Of a DNA stretch of 62,797 nt, positions 7,589 through 18,272 are shown piece after piece; position 1 is the stretch's first letter; each line of letters opens with the position of its first letter. The notes beneath the pieces were generated by a model that was given only the letters and a program-made list of their open reading frames with translations, had not been told where the DNA came from and made no database searches. A program made the position numbers and the translations under genes. The stretch spans positions 1 to 62,797 of the forward strand of contig JARLJS010000057.1 in NCBI GenBank assembly GCA_031291075.1, written 5' to 3'. This DNA comes from Nevskia sp. Lineage in GTDB: Bacteria; Pseudomonadota; Gammaproteobacteria; Nevskiales; Nevskiaceae.

Positions 7589-9750
7589 GCGAGGTCAAGG
7601 ACTGGCAGGAGGCCAATACACGGTATCTGTCGGACGCGATCGCCGGGGTGCGCGCCCTGCTGCTGCAGCGGGCGGGCGGCGCGCCAAAAATCACGGTTGC
7701 GCCCGCCGCCCTGCCGCCCCCGCCGGCAACGACGGCAACGACGGCACAGAGCGGGTCCGGCGGCTTCTGGCGCGGACTGTTCGGCCCCAAGGCCGCGCCG
7801 CAGGCGCAGCCTGCCCAGTCAGCGACCGCCGCGCCGGCAGGCAAGCCGGTCGAAACCGGCAAGCTGGTCGAGACCAAGCCGCCGCCGTCCGCTCCCGTCG
7901 CCACCGACATGAACCCGCCGCCGGCGCTGACGGTGCTGTGCGACCGCCTGGCACTGACGCCGTTCGAACGCGAGGTGCTGTTGCTGTGCGTGGCGGCGGA
8001 GCTGGACACGTCGATCGGCCCTTTGTGTGCCCGGGTGCAGGGCGATGCGAGCCGTCCGTATCCGAGCTTCGCGCTGGCGCTGAGCCTGTTCGAAGACGCC
8101 GCCTGGGACGTGCTCTCGCCGGAACGGCCGCTGCGCTACTGGCGTCTGCTGGAAATCAACCAGGCGGCGGGACAGCCGCTCACGTCCAGCCCGCTGCGCG
8201 CGGATGAACGCATCACCAATTACCTGAAGGGTCTGAGCTATCTCGACGACCGGCTGATGCCGTTGCTGTCGCCGCTGCCGCCGCCGTCCCCGGTACCGGC
8301 GGCGCCGGCCACCCATCGCGCGGCGGCGCAGCGGATCATGGATGCGCTGCTGCAGAATCCGGCCGGCCAGCCGGCCCCGGCGATCCAATTGGTCGGCGCC
8401 GATGCGGCCAGCAAGCAGGCGATCGCCGGCATGGTGGCAGCCAAGCTGGGCCGCCATGTCTACCGGCTGCCGCTGCACCTGTTGCCCTCGGCACCGCCGG
8501 ACCTGGAGAGTTTCGCCAGGCTCTGGCAGCGCGAGAGCATGCTGCTGCCGCTGGCCCTGTATCTCGATGCGCAGGGTGCCGAGGGTGAAGGCGCGCAGGC
8601 CACGGCCGCCGCCGGCGTCGGCCGCCTGTTGTCGCGGCTCAACGGCCTGGTGTTCCTCGGCGTGCGCGACCGCTGGGTCGGGCTGGCGCAGGCCGCGGCC
8701 GTAGTCGACGTGTCCAAGCCCACCGCGGCGGAACAGGAGCAGGCCTGGCAGGAAGCACTGGGCGGTGCCGCCGGTGCCAGCCCCGCCGCCCTGTCCGGAC
8801 AGTTCAACCTCAACCTGGACACCATCCACGGCATCGCCGCACAAGCCACCGCGGTCCCGGCCGGAAGCCCGCCATTGCAGTCCCGGCTGTGGGACGCCTG
8901 CCTGGCCGCGGCGCGGCCGCAGCTGGAAGGGCTGGCGCAACGCATCGAGCCGAAAGCCACCTGGGACGATATCGTGCTGCCGGCGCAGGATATCGCGCTG
9001 CTGCGCCGCGTCGCCGACCAGGTCGGTCTGCGCTCGACGGTGTACCGGCAGTGGGGCTTCGAACGCAAGCTGAGCCGCGGCCTCGGCATCAGCGCGCTGT
9101 TCGCCGGCGACAGCGGCACCGGCAAGACCATGGCGGCCGAGGTCATCGCCAACCATCTGCGGCTGCACCTCTACCGCATTGACCTGTCGGCGGTGGTGAG
9201 CAAGTACATCGGCGAGACCGAGAAGAACCTGCGGCGCCTCTTCGATGCGGCAGAGGATGGCGGCGCCATCCTGTTCTTCGACGAGGCGGACGCGCTGTTC
9301 GGCAAGCGCAGCGAGGTCAAGGACAGCCACGACCGCTACGCCAACATCGAGATCAACTACCTGCTGCAGCGCATGGAGTCCTACAGCGGCCTGGCCATCC
9401 TGGCAACCAACGTCAAGAGCGCGCTCGACCCGGCCTTCCTGCGGCGCCTGCGTTTCGTCATGAACTTCCCCTTCCCCGGCACGGCCGAGCGCAAGACGAT
9501 GTGGCAGAAGGCGTTCCCTGCCGGCACGCCGACCCAGGACCTGGACTACGACCGCCTGGCGCGGCTCACCCTGGCGGGCGGCCACATCATCAACATCGCC
9601 CTCAACGCGGCCTTCGCCGCGGCGCAGTCCGGCACGCCGGTGACCATGCCGCTGATCTTCGAGGCCGCCCGCACCGAGTTCCGCAAGCTGGAGCGTCCGA
9701 TCCACGAGCCGGATTTCCGCTGGCCGCTCGCGGCGGCGAGGCCGGCGTGA
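7585..9750 (+). CDS. AAA+ ATPase of the eCIS (Pvc15/Afp15-like)
   Basis: A 721-residue ATPase. The N-terminal ~110 residues are Pro/Ala-rich linker, residues ~110-410 a divergent first AAA-like module without a clear Walker A, and the C-terminal ~290 residues a canonical AAA+ domain with Walker A GDSGTGKT at 508-515, Walker [13 protein letters not shown] from 562 (D566, E567), sensor-1 ILATNV and arginine-finger region [11 protein letters not shown]. In eCIS this ATPase is needed for assembly or for loading cargo. The ATG at 7585 overlaps the preceding stop; longer in-frame upstream codons lie inside the DUF4255 gene and are rejected. It sits directly before the DUF4157 block, consistent with a cargo-handling role. 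Confidence 0.93.
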   Translation: MSEVKDWQEANTRYLSDAIAGVRALLLQRAGGAPKITVAPAALPPPPATTATTAQSGSGGFWRGLFGPKAAPQAQPAQSATAAPAGKPVETGKLVETKPPPSAPVATDMNPPPALTVLCDRLALTPFEREVLLLCVAAELDTSIGPLCARVQGDASRPYPSFALALSLFEDAAWDVLSPERPLRYWRLLEINQAAGQPLTSSPLRADERITNYLKGLSYLDDRLMPLLSPLPPPSPVPAAPATHRAAAQRIMDALLQNPAGQPAPAIQLVGADAASKQAIAGMVAAKLGRHVYRLPLHLLPSAPPDLESFARLWQRESMLLPLALYLDAQGAEGEGAQATAAAGVGRLLSRLNGLVFLGVRDRWVGLAQAAAVVDVSKPTAAEQEQAWQEALGGAAGASPAALSGQFNLNLDTIHGIAAQATAVPAGSPPLQSRLWDACLAAARPQLEGLAQRIEPKATWDDIVLPAQDIALLRRVADQVGLRSTVYRQWGFERKLSRGLGISALFAGDSGTGKTMAAEVIANHLRLHLYRIDLSAVVSKYIGETEKNLRRLFDAAEDGGAILFFDEADALFGKRSEVKDSHDRYANIEINYLLQRMESYSGLAILATNVKSALDPAFLRRLRFVMNFPFPGTAERKTMWQKAFPAGTPTQDLDYDRLARLTLAGGHIINIALNAAFAAAQSGTPVTMPLIFEAARTEFRKLERPIHEPDFRWPLAAARPA

Positions 9751-10013
9751 AGATCGACCTGCACATCGAGCGGCTGGTCGTCGACGGCCTCGAGTTGTCG
9801 TCCGCCGAGGCCCGGCGCCTGCGCCGGTCGGTGGAGCGCGAACTGGCGCGCCTACTGACCGACGGCGGCCTCGCCCAGTCACTCGCCCGCGGCGCGGCCG
9901 TGCCGCGGCTGCAGGCTCCCGCCATCGCGTTGCCGCCGCGGGCGACGCCTGAAGCCACGGGCGGCCGCATCGCCGCCGCGGTCCACAGCAGCCTGGCTCC
10001 CGCCAAGCCATGA
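9747..10013 (+). CDS. Small conserved-type eCIS protein of unknown function
   Basis: An 88-residue protein starting at a GTG that overlaps the ATPase stop (GTGA) and ending by overlapping the first DUF4157 gene. The first 45 residues ([20 protein letters not shown], then RRSVERELARLLTD) predict a beta strand and an amphipathic helix; the rest is Pro/Ala-rich and ends AAAVHSSLAPAKP. Tight coupling between the ATPase and the effector block suggests an adaptor or chaperone for cargo, which is inference. I recognise no named family. Confidence 0.65.
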   Translation: MKIDLHIERLVVDGLELSSAEARRLRRSVERELARLLTDGGLAQSLARGAAVPRLQAPAIALPPRATPEATGGRIAAAVHSSLAPAKP

Positions 10014-11572
10014 GCCGCCACATCCAGGCACGTGCCCCGGGCAGGCCGCTGCGTTCGTCGGCCGCAGTGCTGCCGACGCATGCCGCGGTGCGCCCGGCGC
10101 CGGCCCAGAGGCAACTGCAGGGGCTGGTGCAGGAAGGGCTGGGCGGCCCCGGCGGCGCGCTCGAACCGCAGACGCGGGAACTGATGACGCAACGCTTCGG
10201 CCGCGACTTCAGCCAGGTGCGGGTACATACCGGCTCGGCCGCCGCCCGCTCCGCCCGCGCGCTCGGCGCCGAGGCGTACACCGTCGGCCGGGACATCGTG
10301 TTCGACCAGGGCCGCTACGATCCGGCGGACCGGCGCTCGCTGGGACTGCTGGCGCACGAACTGACCCACGTCACCCAACAGAGCCCGCTGCGCACGGCCG
10401 ATGCTGCACAACTGCCGCTGGGCCCTGCCGCCGCCGAGGGCGCGGCAGAGCGCAACGGTGCGCGCATGGAACGCGGCGGCGCCGGACCGATGGAGCTTGC
10501 GTCCACGGCCGGCGAGCCGCTGATCCAGCGCCAGCCCAAGCCGGGGAGCAAGGATCCCAACCAGGGACATCATGTCCCGGCGGAAAACCTGCGCCCGGAT
10601 GCAGGCACCGCCACGATCAGCGAGGAGGAAGCCTGGGGTGACACCGAGGCGCGCATCACCCCGGAACTGGAAAACGCGTTCCAGGACCTCGTCCGGGTCG
10701 CCGCCGCGGATGCCAAGTTCCAGGTACGCGACCTGGTCAAGTCCTACGACGACAGCCTGAGCGACCCCAACAAGAAGTTCCTGGCGATCATGGGCGCGTT
10801 CCTCGGCGGCGCCGGCAACACCCCCAACGACCCGCAGCGCGAGAAGTTCGCTACTGCATCGTATTCGGGCGCTCTCGGCGGGGTGATGACTTCCGCTATG
10901 TCGGGTGTACTCGGCATCCTGCTCGACACCGGTAGCGTCGGTGACATCAAGGAAGCCGCGACCCTGGACGTGGAAGAGGCGGTGGCGGACAAACTGACCA
11001 TCGACAGCGACATTTACAAGAACTTCGAGAACGAGGCCAGGACCTCGATCCAGGCCACCTTCCAGGACGTCTGGGAGCACCGCTCCGCCAACCTGCAGAC
11101 CAAGGAGAAATCGCTGTCGCTGGCGCAGCGGCTGCGCACCGTGGTGCGCCAGGAATGGGGCGTGCACGGCGACACCGGCCGCAACACGCTCAAGACAGTC
11201 GGCGATGCGCTGCACAAGCAGCTGGAGCAACGCCTGCGGCCAGCCCTGGACAAGCTTTCCAAGGGCCAGCGCAGTCGCCGCCTGTGGTGGGGGGGCGGCG
11301 GTGGCGCCATCGGCGGAGCGGTCATCGGCGGCGCCATCGGCCTGGCCGGCGGTGCCGGCTGGGCGGCGCTGGGCGGGCTGATCGGTTCGGTCGCCGGCTT
11401 CGGCCTCGGCCTGGCCGGCGGCGCCATCTTCAACGCCGTCAGCAAGCCGAAGAAGGATGACAGCACCTGGGACAAGCGCCGCGAGGAGCGTTTCAAGAAG
11501 CGTAACGATCCCGACCAGCCCAAGCTCGACCTGGACGACGATGCGTACCCCGCAGCGGCGAAGGCGAAATGA
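10010..11572 (+). CDS. DUF4157 eCIS cargo 1 with glycine-zipper C-terminus
   Basis: A 520-residue putative payload. The DUF4157 domain spans about residues 45-125, with RFGRDFSQVRVHTGSAA, AYTVGRDIVFDQGRYDP and the zincin-like HELTH at 116-120. Residues ~205-410 are a charged, mostly helical region with no family I recognise (AFQDLVRVAAADAKFQVRDL). Residues ~425-475 are a glycine-zipper membrane segment (GAVIGGAIGLAGGAGWAALG) followed by a very basic, then acidic, tail. DUF4157 is known as a marker of eCIS-associated toxins. It overlaps the small gene upstream by four bases and lies at the ATPase-proximal end of five paralogues. A pore-forming or membrane-anchoring role is an inference from the zipper. 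Confidence 0.88.
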   Translation: MSRHIQARAPGRPLRSSAAVLPTHAAVRPAPAQRQLQGLVQEGLGGPGGALEPQTRELMTQRFGRDFSQVRVHTGSAAARSARALGAEAYTVGRDIVFDQGRYDPADRRSLGLLAHELTHVTQQSPLRTADAAQLPLGPAAAEGAAERNGARMERGGAGPMELASTAGEPLIQRQPKPGSKDPNQGHHVPAENLRPDAGTATISEEEAWGDTEARITPELENAFQDLVRVAAADAKFQVRDLVKSYDDSLSDPNKKFLAIMGAFLGGAGNTPNDPQREKFATASYSGALGGVMTSAMSGVLGILLDTGSVGDIKEAATLDVEEAVADKLTIDSDIYKNFENEARTSIQATFQDVWEHRSANLQTKEKSLSLAQRLRTVVRQEWGVHGDTGRNTLKTVGDALHKQLEQRLRPALDKLSKGQRSRRLWWGGGGGAIGGAVIGGAIGLAGGAGWAALGGLIGSVAGFGLGLAGGAIFNAVSKPKKDDSTWDKRREERFKKRNDPDQPKLDLDDDAYPAAAKAK

Positions 11573-11593
11573 ACATGCGGCGCAGAGCAAGCC

Positions 11594-12943
<1,350 letters not shown>

Positions 12944-12958
12944 AGCGGATGCCCGGAT

Positions 12959-14383
12959 ATGACCGCCAGCCTTGCCCGTAGCATCGCTCCCGCCGCCGCA
13001 GCGCGGATGCAAACTGCCAGGCCTTGCCTGCAGCGGCAGTGCGCTTGCGGCGCGCACACGCCGGCCGGTGCCACCTGCCAGAGTTGTGCCGGGCGCGAGA
13101 CGTCTGCCTCCCAGCACGCCGGCACCGCTATCGCCGAACGCGGCGTACCGGGCGGCGCCGCGCCGCCACCCTCCGGTCAGCCGCTGGACCGGGACACACG
13201 CAGCTTCATGGAGCGCCGCTTCGGACAGGATTTCAGCTCGGTCCGTGTCCATACCGATGACCGCGCCGCGGCCGCAGCGGGCTCGCTCAACGCCGCCGCC
13301 TATACGGTCGGTGATCGCATCGTGTTCGGACGGGACCGCTACGCCCCCGGCAGCCGCGATGGGCTGCATCTGCTGGCCCACGAGTTGTCCCACGTGGTGC
13401 AGCAGAGCGCCGGTCCCAGCCTGCAGCGCCGGGGCCTGGACCAGGGGCGCGAGGCCGCGCTGGAACAAGAAGCGGACCGCGCCGCGGACGCTGTGCTTGG
13501 CGCCGGGATGGCGCTGCCGCGGCTGTCCCGGATCGGGGACGGCGCACTGCAGCGGCAGCCGGCCGACGGCAGCACATCCGCCCAGGCCAGCCAGGCCGCG
13601 CAGCCGGCACAGGCGGCGGTGCGACACGACAAGCAGGAACTGAAGGACGCCGGCCGCGACGGCAAGCGCTTCGACGCGCTGCTCGACCGCGACCAGGGCG
13701 TGCTCGCGATCACCATGCGGGTGGCGTTCGAGTTCAAGAACAACCCCGGGCCGATCAACGAACCCTGGACCGACGCCCGCAAGACCCAATGGAAGGCGGA
13801 GTTCATCCGCGCCAACGTGGCGCGCTGGAGCAACCGCTATGTGCTGGTGCCCGACCGGCCCTGCGCCACCGAGCCGATGTCGTCGGTGAAGGTGCTGATC
13901 GACATCCAGGAGGACGGCAAGAACCCGCATTTTCACCTGACTGTCGACAACGAACGGCTCCCGGCCACGAGCGGCATCTCCAACCTGGAACGCGAAGGCC
14001 ACATGCATGAAAGCGACACGACGCCTTCGTTCCACCCCGACAGCGGCACGCGGCAGACCGTCGGCGAGCACGAATTCGGACACATGCTCGGCGCGCATCA
14101 CATTCACTGCAACAGCAACGACAAGGAGTGCTACGGACTCGGCCCGAATCCGGTGCCCGGGGAAAAAGAGGACGTAATGGGCGTCGGCTCCGAGGTCAGC
14201 AAACGCGACTACGAGGTGTTTGCGGAGGTCCTGCAGGGCATGACGGGTTGCAACTGGAAGGTGGACGACGACCGTTCCGGCCTGAAGGTGCTGGGGATCG
14301 TCCTCGGCTCGCTGGCGGGAGCCGCCGTGATAGGCCTTGGCATCGCCGCGGCCACCGGCGCTTTCAGCAAGAAAGGTCACTGA
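12959..14383 (+). CDS. DUF4157 eCIS cargo 3 with metzincin-type peptidase domain
   Basis: A 474-residue protein in four parts: a CxC-x9-CxxC ribbon (C28, C30, C40, C43) in LQRQCACGAHTPAGATC; DUF4157 at residues ~72-150 with HELSH at 141-145; a C-terminal domain with the full metzincin signature HEFGHMLGAHH (H371, E372, H375, G378, H381) and a Met-turn DVMGVGS (M407) 26 residues later; and a C-terminal hydrophobic helix, LGIVLGSLAGAAVIGLGIAA, near 446-470. Metzincins are Zn endopeptidases, so this is a strong candidate toxic protease. The cysteine pair CNSNDKEC near 385-392 may form a disulfide. The final helix may anchor the cargo or insert into the target membrane. Confidence 0.9.
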   Translation: MTASLARSIAPAAAARMQTARPCLQRQCACGAHTPAGATCQSCAGRETSASQHAGTAIAERGVPGGAAPPPSGQPLDRDTRSFMERRFGQDFSSVRVHTDDRAAAAAGSLNAAAYTVGDRIVFGRDRYAPGSRDGLHLLAHELSHVVQQSAGPSLQRRGLDQGREAALEQEADRAADAVLGAGMALPRLSRIGDGALQRQPADGSTSAQASQAAQPAQAAVRHDKQELKDAGRDGKRFDALLDRDQGVLAITMRVAFEFKNNPGPINEPWTDARKTQWKAEFIRANVARWSNRYVLVPDRPCATEPMSSVKVLIDIQEDGKNPHFHLTVDNERLPATSGISNLEREGHMHESDTTPSFHPDSGTRQTVGEHEFGHMLGAHHIHCNSNDKECYGLGPNPVPGEKEDVMGVGSEVSKRDYEVFAEVLQGMTGCNWKVDDDRSGLKVLGIVLGSLAGAAVIGLGIAAATGAFSKKGH

Positions 14384-14406
14384 ACAGTGCAGCGAGACGG
14401 CGAACC

Positions 14407-15753
14407 ATGAACAAGGCACGGCAAACTTCGAACTTGCGGACACCGGGGGGGCCGTCCACGCGTGTTCCTGCAGGCGTGCTGCAGCGGCAGTGCGCCTGCG
14501 GAGCCCATACACCCGGCGGCGCCAGCTGCGGCGAATGCGCCAGCGGGGGCACCTTGCAGCGCAGTGCGCACGGCCAGGTCGGCGCCGCCAGCGCCCCGCC
14601 CATCGTCCATGACGCCCTGCGCAGCCCCGGCCAGCCGCTCGACGCCTCCACCCGTGCCCTGATGGAGCCGCGCCTGGGGCGCGACCTCAGCCAGGTGCGG
14701 GTGCACACCGACGAACTCGCCGCGCAGTCGGCGCGGGCAGTGAACGCGAGTGCCTACACCGTGTCGCCGCACGTGGTGTTCGGCGCCGGGCGCTACGCTC
14801 CGGGCACCGCGCAGGGACTGCAGTTGCTCGGCCACGAGCTGACCCACGTGGCGCAGCAGGAACCGCTGCCGGCAGCGGGCGGCGCGCTGCGGGTGGAACC
14901 CGCGGGGACGCCGGCTGAGCAGGAGGCGGACCGCGTCTCCCACCAGATCGCGGCGGGCTCCGGCGGCGAGGTGCAGCAGCGCCAGGCAGGAGGCGTGCTG
15001 AACCGTTCCTTGGACTGGGCGGTCGGCGGCGGTGTCGCCGGCGGCGCGGTGCTGGGCGGCGCGCTCGGCGCAGGCCTGGGCAAGGTGAGCACGGGCGCCG
15101 GCATCGCCGGCGGCGTCCTCGGCGGCATCGCCGGGTTTCTCGGCGGCGCCGTGCTGGGTGACTACCTCAGCACCGATCGCCGCAAGCTGACCCCGGCCGA
15201 GCAGCACTACGCCCACGACATCTTCCTGGAGAGCCTCGACTACGACGCCATCGACATCACCAAGAACAGCACCCTGGCGCGCGGAACCTCGCGCACCTTC
15301 AAGAATACGATCAACCTGCAGGATCGCTGGTTCAAGCCCAACTCGATGGACCTCACCGACCAGGGGCAGGAGGTGCTGGTCCACGAAATGGGTCACGTCT
15401 GGCAGTACCAGCACGGCGGCTACACCTACATCCCGTCCAGCCTGATTCCGCAGGCTATCGCCGGCGACCGCGGCACGCGCAACCTCGCCTACAACTGGCG
15501 CGACGCCGCCAACAACCGCCTGCCCTTCCAGAACTGGAACGCGGAACAGCAGGCCGAATGCATCTCGGACTACAACGAAGCGCTGCGTCGTATCAACAAT
15601 CCGCCCGCGGCGGCACCCGGCGGCGATCCGCCGTCCCTGCTCAAGGACTACAACACGGTGTCGTTGGCGGACCCTTACATCAAGCTGGTGCAGCAAGGCA
15701 AAGGCGCGGTCGGCTCCAAACCCGAGCCCGCCCCCGGCGGCGCGGCACCCTGA
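14407..15753 (+). CDS. DUF4157 eCIS cargo 4 with HEMGHVWQ zincin domain
   Basis: A 448-residue protein. It begins with the same ribbon as cargo 3 (C29, C31, C41, C44 in LQRQCACGAHTPGGASC), then DUF4157 with HELTH at 143-147, a glycine-zipper membrane stretch at ~203-255, and a C-terminal domain with LVHEMGHVWQYQHGG (HEMGH 326-330) and a likely third ligand E384 in QQAECISDY. HEMxHVWQ domains with a downstream acidic ligand occur in polymorphic toxins, so a second zincin is likely. The ATG at 14407, 23 bases after cargo 3, is used because the open frame upstream lies inside that gene. The 15-residue identity of the N-terminal ribbon with cargo 3 points to recent duplication or gene conversion. 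Confidence 0.88.
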   Translation: MNKARQTSNLRTPGGPSTRVPAGVLQRQCACGAHTPGGASCGECASGGTLQRSAHGQVGAASAPPIVHDALRSPGQPLDASTRALMEPRLGRDLSQVRVHTDELAAQSARAVNASAYTVSPHVVFGAGRYAPGTAQGLQLLGHELTHVAQQEPLPAAGGALRVEPAGTPAEQEADRVSHQIAAGSGGEVQQRQAGGVLNRSLDWAVGGGVAGGAVLGGALGAGLGKVSTGAGIAGGVLGGIAGFLGGAVLGDYLSTDRRKLTPAEQHYAHDIFLESLDYDAIDITKNSTLARGTSRTFKNTINLQDRWFKPNSMDLTDQGQEVLVHEMGHVWQYQHGGYTYIPSSLIPQAIAGDRGTRNLAYNWRDAANNRLPFQNWNAEQQAECISDYNEALRRINNPPAAAPGGDPPSLLKDYNTVSLADPYIKLVQQGKGAVGSKPEPAPGGAAP

Positions 15754-15759
15754 GGCCAT

Positions 15760-17451
15760 ATGAGCGCACTGGCCCAGGCACGCACCCACGCCGTTCACGC
15801 GCCGGCCGCCCTGCGCGGCGGGATGCCGCTACAGCGCCCGCACCAATCGGGGCCGGCGGAACGTGCGGCGAAAGCGGACGGCGTCCCCGAGTGGACGCAG
15901 CAGGCGGATACCCTGGCGCTGGCCGCCAAGGTGCTGGGCTCGGCCGGGCAGCCGCTCGATCCGCCGACGCGCGCGCTGATGAGCGCCCGCTTCGGCTGTG
16001 ACCTGAGCGGCGTGCGCGTCCACCATGACGCGGCAGCGGCGCACTCCGCCGCCGCGCTGCAGGCGCAGGCTTATACGTTCGGCAACCGCATCGTATTCGG
16101 CGAAGGCCGCTACCGGCCGCATCAGCCGGCCGGCCGCTGGCTGCTGGCGCACGAGCTGGCGCACACGCGGCAGCAGGATGGGCGGGAGGCGGCAGTGCCT
16201 GCGGCGGCAGCGGAAACGCAGGCCGCAGCGGAGGCAGAGGCCGACCGCGCCGCCAACCTGGTGACGGCGGAGCCGGCACGGCTGCCCTCCCTTGGCCGGC
16301 TGGGCCGGCGCCTGATCCAGCGCCTGAGTCTGGGTGCCGGCATCAGCATTGGCGTCGGCGTCGCGGTCGGGCTCGGGGTTGTCGCCGCGCTCATCGCTGG
16401 GCTCGTACAGCGCAGCCGCCGCCTGATGCACTGGGAAACCAAGGTGGCCGATGCGCAGCTGGTCGACGATCCGTCCAACACCCCGCCGACCTCCACCATC
16501 TCGCTGCCGGAAAACACGCGCCTGGTCGTCGTCGACGAAGGCGCCAACCAGCCGTTCAACCGCGCCGAGGCGCGCTGGGTGCAGGTGCGCGTGGCGGTCG
16601 GCCCGTTCGCCAACAAGGTCGGCTGGGTGCAGCGCAGCCAGATCGAAAGCCGTCCGGAGACCGCCGAGCTGACGCCGGAGCAGGCCAACGAGGTCTTCGC
16701 CGTGCTGTCCCACGCCAACATCATGACCAACCAGGGCGAGGCACCGATCCCCTTCCACTATCCCCCGGACGGCTGCTACTCCCGTGCCCACCGCATGGAG
16801 GAGATGCTGACGGAGATGGGCTACGCCTCGGAAAAGGTGTTCGCCCTCGCCGGCAAGAAGCCGCTGGTGGCGGACACGCCTTACGGCAGCGACGTGGAAG
16901 GCCAGAAGGTGACCTGGGCCTGGCACGTGGCGCCGATCGTCAAGGTGCGCGACCCGCAGCGCGGCCTGGTCGAAACCGTGATCGATCCTTCGCTGTACGA
17001 ACGCCCGATCACCCTCGAGCAGTGGGAAGGCCTGATGGGCGACAGCAGCACCTACACCCGGCTGAGCCTGTCGCAGGTGCGCGAGCAGATGCGCAGCGGC
17101 GAGCTGGGCCAGCACGAGCGTGTGGCGGTCACCGCCCCGCGCTATACCTACAATCCGGGCGACCTGCAGCGCGACGAGACCCGCCCCGACGCCGAATCGG
17201 AGGACGTCGCCGCCCGTCCCCGCATCACCGCCTACACCCACGAGGCGCCGGTGCACGAGTTGGCGGCCTTCATCCGCCGCCAGCTCCGGAACGCCGTGGT
17301 CAGCGTGACCGCGATCATCGCGAGGATCCGCAGCGCCACCCACGAGGTGCGGCAGTTGTTCAGGCAGCAGTTCATGCGCCTGCTGAACGAGCTGCGCCAG
17401 CGCATCGCCCCCACCGACGCCAGCCAGGTGGACCAGGAACTGAACCAGTGA
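15760..17451 (+). CDS. DUF4157 eCIS cargo 5: protein-glutamine deamidase
   Basis: A 563-residue protein. DUF4157 spans ~55-140 (RFGCDLSGVRVHHDAAAAHS, HELAH 131-135); a hydrophobic segment follows at ~188-215; residues ~225-300 resemble a bacterial SH3 domain (LPENTRLVVVDEG, VGWVQRSQIES). Residues ~310-440 closely resemble the protein-glutaminase fold of Chryseobacterium: FHYPPDGCYSRAHRM (C339), TWAWHVAPIV (H389), VIDPSLYERPITLEQW (D409). The His-to-Asp spacing of 20 equals that of the known Cys156-His197-Asp217 triad. The enzyme would deamidate protein glutamines to glutamate, a common toxin activity. The C-terminal ~90 residues are helical. This is the clearest catalytic assignment in the effector block. 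Confidence 0.93.
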   Translation: MSALAQARTHAVHAPAALRGGMPLQRPHQSGPAERAAKADGVPEWTQQADTLALAAKVLGSAGQPLDPPTRALMSARFGCDLSGVRVHHDAAAAHSAAALQAQAYTFGNRIVFGEGRYRPHQPAGRWLLAHELAHTRQQDGREAAVPAAAAETQAAAEAEADRAANLVTAEPARLPSLGRLGRRLIQRLSLGAGISIGVGVAVGLGVVAALIAGLVQRSRRLMHWETKVADAQLVDDPSNTPPTSTISLPENTRLVVVDEGANQPFNRAEARWVQVRVAVGPFANKVGWVQRSQIESRPETAELTPEQANEVFAVLSHANIMTNQGEAPIPFHYPPDGCYSRAHRMEEMLTEMGYASEKVFALAGKKPLVADTPYGSDVEGQKVTWAWHVAPIVKVRDPQRGLVETVIDPSLYERPITLEQWEGLMGDSSTYTRLSLSQVREQMRSGELGQHERVAVTAPRYTYNPGDLQRDETRPDAESEDVAARPRITAYTHEAPVHELAAFIRRQLRNAVVSVTAIIARIRSATHEVRQLFRQQFMRLLNELRQRIAPTDASQVDQELNQ

Positions 17452-17523
17452 TGCCATGCACATCCACGACCGCCATCCCATGAACCACCGGGCCCGCCCG
17501 GCACAGCGCAGGAGGACATTCCG

Positions 17524-18186
17524 GTGAGCTCCTTCCCAGGTTCCCCGCGCGTGCTCAAGGGCGGCATCGTGCTGCTCGACCCGGACACGTTCAACGTGCT
17601 GCCCAACGGCGTGATCGTGCTGCAGTACAACCCCGACACGCTGACCCGCACGCTCAAGATCAAGGGCGCGGAGGAAGGGGGCGACCGCTCCGAGGCGCTG
17701 CGCCTGACCGGCCCGCCGGTGGAGACGATCAAGCTCGACGCCGAGATCGATGCCACCGATCAGCTCGAGAACCCGGACCAGAACCAGGTGACGGTGCAGC
17801 ACGGCATCGCCCCGCAGATCGCCGCCCTCGAAATCCTGGTCTACCCGGCCTCCGCCACCCTGCAGAGCAACTACTCGCTGTCGCAGCAGGGCACGCTGGA
17901 GATCATGCCGGTGATGGCGCCGCTGAGCCTGTTCGTGTGGAGCGCCAACCGCATCGTGCCGGTGCGGCTGACCGACTTCAGCGTCACCGAGGAAGCGTTC
18001 GATCCGCAGCTCAACCCGCTACGGGCCAAGGTCAGCCTGGGCATGCGGGTGCTGAGCATCGACGACCTGTTCTTCAGCGACAAGGGAGGTAGCCTGTACA
18101 TGGCCTATCAAAGACAGAAGGAAAGCCTGGCGCAGCTGTACCAGTACGGCACCCTGGGCAACCTCGGCATCCGGGGGCTGCCGTGA
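17524..18186 (+). CDS. CIS tube/hub adaptor protein (Pvc7-like N-terminal type)
   Basis: A 220-residue protein of the contractile-injection-system tube family. ILKGGIVLLDP-type opening (VLKGGIVLLDPDTFNVLPNG), VLQYNPDTLTRTLKIKG, TIKLDAEIDATDQLENPD and the C-terminal VPVRLTDFSVTEEAFDPQLN and RVLSIDDLFF are characteristic. It joins tube to baseplate hub. AGGAGG at about 17510 precedes the GTG at 17524. It restarts the structural genes after the effector block. In Afp7/Pvc7 this domain is fused to LysM; here the LysM part is the separate gene at 18359. Confidence 0.85.
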   Translation: MSSFPGSPRVLKGGIVLLDPDTFNVLPNGVIVLQYNPDTLTRTLKIKGAEEGGDRSEALRLTGPPVETIKLDAEIDATDQLENPDQNQVTVQHGIAPQIAALEILVYPASATLQSNYSLSQQGTLEIMPVMAPLSLFVWSANRIVPVRLTDFSVTEEAFDPQLNPLRAKVSLGMRVLSIDDLFFSDKGGSLYMAYQRQKESLAQLYQYGTLGNLGIRGLP

Positions 18187-18222
18187 GCGCGCCGACACGG
18201 TGCCAGCCCGCAGGGCTGTGGG

Positions 18223-18272
18223 GCGGGCCGCGCGAGCGGCCCGCGCCGAGGGCAGGAGCCCGAGGCCGGGCT
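18223..18272. repeat. Intra-operon hairpin element (REP-like)
   Basis: A 172-base gap interrupts an operon otherwise built of overlaps. It contains a perfect 9-bp stem, GCGGGCCGC (18223-18231) with GCGGCCCGC (18236-18244) around a GCGA tetraloop, and a 6-bp stem, AGCCCG (18257-18262) with CGGGCT (18267-18272). Further GC-rich complementarity follows to about 18320. No T-tract follows, so it is not a classic terminator. A REP-like insertion or an RNA element tuning LysM/hub expression are the options. Confidence 0.55.
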
